Assembly: GCA_037903355.1 (NCBI GenBank) | Contig: JBAJFE010000005.1 | Coordinates: forward strand, 1,984,001 to 2,048,000 | From: Trichuris trichiura | Lineage: Eukaryota > Nematoda > Enoplea > Trichinellida > Trichuridae | Length of the DNA stretch: 64,000 nt | Direction: 5' to 3' | In this document: positions 61,958 to 64,000 of the stretch, piece by piece | How positions within the stretch are numbered: the stretch's first letter is position 1 | How the letters are laid out: each line of letters starts with the position of its first letter | Program-made: the position numbers and the translations under genes | Notes under the pieces: generated by a model | Database searches by the model: none | Told to the model about the DNA's origin: nothing | Seen by the model: only the letters and a program-made list of their open reading frames with translations

Positions 61958-64000
61958 CTAGTCGTTACCTTCCGGCATCGCTCCACCGCTTTCCGTTTTT
62001 GAAAGAACGTGCGTGGCAATCAGCTTTGTTTCCTTGAATGGATTTCGCGCCAAACGGTGAACCTGTCCGGCGGTCAGCTTTTGTCGAAGCTGTCTGCAAA
62101 AAACGAAAGATGCGCTCGAATAACTGCACGTGAAGAAAGTTCGTTGATGATGCCTACATGACGCGACCATTTGAAAACATGAAGCAGTCTTTGACACCGT
62201 CCGTTATCCAAGATCTGTAGTCGGAGATACTCTGCAATTCAAAAATTTGAAATTCAAATATTTGACGCTCAGGTACTGTCAAAGAGATTACGATATTTTC
62301 TCGACCTCGTTTAATCGGAGGCGTTCCGCTGGTATGGGCGGCAGACTTTCGCTTGGCTGAATGCGTAGCCGACTTTGCGGTCGCTTAAAGTTAACGGCAT
62401 TTTAATTTGGCAAAGAAAATGTTACAATCGTGGTTCAGCTCTTACCTGTTGGAGGGGTAATGCTCACGTTTGCTGGCAAAGGATTGCGCGCCACAAGCTT
62501 GGCCACATTTTGAATTTCCTTCCAAGGCCTTGATTGGCAGTGTTGCTACAATAAATAAAGCATCTCGCCCGTCCGACATTGTACATTATTGTTGCGTATA
62601 TACCGCTATGACCATCGGGTTTATTGGTTCGCAAGGATGTCGAGCGTAATGTCTGGCGTTGTACAGTTGTTTTGGCGCCAAACGGCGAGCAACCTTTGTC
62701 CACACGGACGTATGCAGATAGATGGAAGAACGCGTCTTTGGAGGAACTCCTTGTCTGGTAGTGGCCGACGTGTTGGCTACGCGTCCTCCACCCGATGGGA
62801 TACCATTTGCATAATTGGCCGAATGGTCTCGTCGAAGGTGCTGATTTAAAAGTTGAGTTGTGGAAAAGTTCTTGTTGCAACCAGCCACTGCGCATCGTAT
62901 CCATCGCATCACTTCACCGCCGGTTCGTCCATTCACTTTTGAAGCGCCTTGGCCGGCAGCCGGTACGGACTCAGGTAACTGAGGCCCACTTATACGATCA
63001 AAGTTTTCTAAAAAGCAATAACAACCAACTTTTCACGCATGCATAATTAATGAGAAAACAGTGCTTACCGTACTTGTGCTTTCGTTTTAAACCTCCGTAG
63101 CGTTTCCAATAGGACCAACAGTCTTTGCATAACCTAAGCTGAGCGCTGTTTGGTCCCCAAGCGTACCACTGCTCCGATGTGGCAGCTATAATTCAAAAGA
63201 TAACTTTTTTTTAAAAAAAAGTCAAAAGGCGTCTCGTTGTCGTCACCTTTACAACTTTCGCAAGAAAGCGACGGCACAGAGACATTCGAATTTATTATGT
63301 TTGGATTTGGTTTTGTATACGTAGGTATGTAAACCTGCTTCAGGCGGGACTCAGCCTCGGCAGCTTTGGCCCGCTTCTGCTGCACATACCGATCTGTTGT
63401 TTTGTACATGTAATAATATTCAACAATGTTCTTCAAGCTTTTCCATGGAAGCTGAAATGCGGGCAGGTTAATTGAAAACTACCGCCTGATGATCGTTACA
63501 AAGTCATTGCGAATGTCGTTGAAGTCTTTTCCGTATTTTTCCAATGCTTCTTCGAATAAGTTCGCTTCGGCGGCCGACCATTCCTCAAGTTGGTCACGTG
63601 CCAAAACGGGACCTCCCATTGGTGAATTAGTCGCCGCTCCTGTTCCCGGCTCGCCGTCCGAAGTGGCAGCGGCTTCTTTACTGGGCATTGGTACAAAAGA
63701 CAGTATGGCCGAGGCGAGATCGTAGCCCGACGAATGAAGAATATTCATTGCTTCTTGTGTGGTCACATCTCGAACCGACGCGGCTGCGCTGATATGCAAA
63801 TTGGGAATTTTTACCGCGCTAACCATGTCCAATGCCCTGGCGAAAGTGCCTATTGCTCTTAAGCGAAGAAGAAATTGAAGATTTTTTTGTCAAACGAAAA
63901 TTCAATATTCAAAACAAACCTTGCAATGATTAAGTATTGATCGATTTTTGTATCGCTGAGATTACGATTGGTGTCGTAGAGCATAACGTCGGAACGCGGA
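61958..64000 (-). CDS. MTA-like: Metastasis-associated (MTA/LIN-40) NuRD subunit, partial at window edge
   Basis: NuRD scaffold that binds HDAC1/2 through its ELM2-SANT region. The 5' part (BAH and early ELM2) lies beyond 64000. Seen from the edge inward: ELM2 [26 protein letters not shown] and [20 protein letters not shown]; then [63 protein letters not shown] and [31 protein letters not shown]; a GATA-type finger ([27 protein letters not shown]); and [12 protein letters not shown]. Later exons add a C2H2 finger ([20 protein letters not shown]) and [20 protein letters not shown]. Reading frames near 62400-61958 ([20 protein letters not shown]) probably give the C-terminus, but these last exons and the stop are uncertain. 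Confidence 0.9.

Overview
The window is nuclear DNA of a small-genome animal, most likely a nematode. Genes are dense, lie on both strands, and are broken by very short introns (about 45-60 nt where exon phase let me fix them). The protein set is animal-like (importin alpha, PIKfyve, SNW1, TAF10, KDM5, MTA, IFT74, CP110). A satellite at 55.7-56.9 kb is built from degenerate TTAGGC, the nematode telomere word. CP110 and a CLIC protein with an intact CxxC site differ from what I recall of Caenorhabditis, so a basal lineage (Dorylaimia/clade I) is possible; that is inference. No bacterial, viral or CRISPR features were seen.

Layout. 1-15.2 kb: minus-strand importin alpha-3, a CP110-like centriole protein, an unassigned exon set, LCMT1 and IFT74, then plus-strand CLIC and TAF10 only 308 bp apart. 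15.2-24.6 kb: a gene-poor stretch holding an F-box/LRR gene (minus, 17.3-19.0 kb) and about 5.6 kb of ORF scraps and GA microsatellites I could not resolve. 24.6-31.5 kb: a large minus-strand PIKfyve/Fab1 gene whose roughly 2 kb intron region carries a 21-copy ATT microsatellite and a perfect 69-bp inverted repeat. 32.5-46.2 kb: TFIIF-alpha (+), POGLUT2/3 (-), a possible ETAA1-like protein (+), TDP1 (-), a decayed tandem copy of TDP1 lacking its first catalytic exon, SNW1 (+) and a multi-pass membrane protein (-). 46.2-55.3 kb: an isolated SLC35-like exon, RPL34 (-), a doubtful small gene (+), long-chain acyl-CoA synthetase (-), and an ORC5 gene (-) followed 99 bp downstream by a small, possibly OB-fold, protein. 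55.7-64 kb: the TTAGGC satellite, a short KDM5 demethylase (-), small unassigned genes near 60.5-61.0 kb, and an MTA/LIN-40-type NuRD gene (-) running off the right edge.

Most genes are housekeeping or chromatin functions rather than one pathway. Loose themes are centriole/cilium (CP110, IFT74), chromatin and transcription (TAF10, TFIIF-alpha, SNW1, KDM5, MTA) and genome maintenance (ORC5, TDP1, perhaps ETAA1). I found no clear new system. The most notable observations are an ORC5 whose Walker A and Walker B residues are both replaced, a KDM5 ending right after its C5HC2 finger next to telomere-like repeats, the exon-deleted TDP1 duplicate, the perfect hairpin inside PIKfyve, and strong over-representation of the 7-mer TACAGTA/TACTGTA. 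All reading was by eye; exon joins are given where phase and conserved residues agree, and gene ends described as approximate are uncertain.
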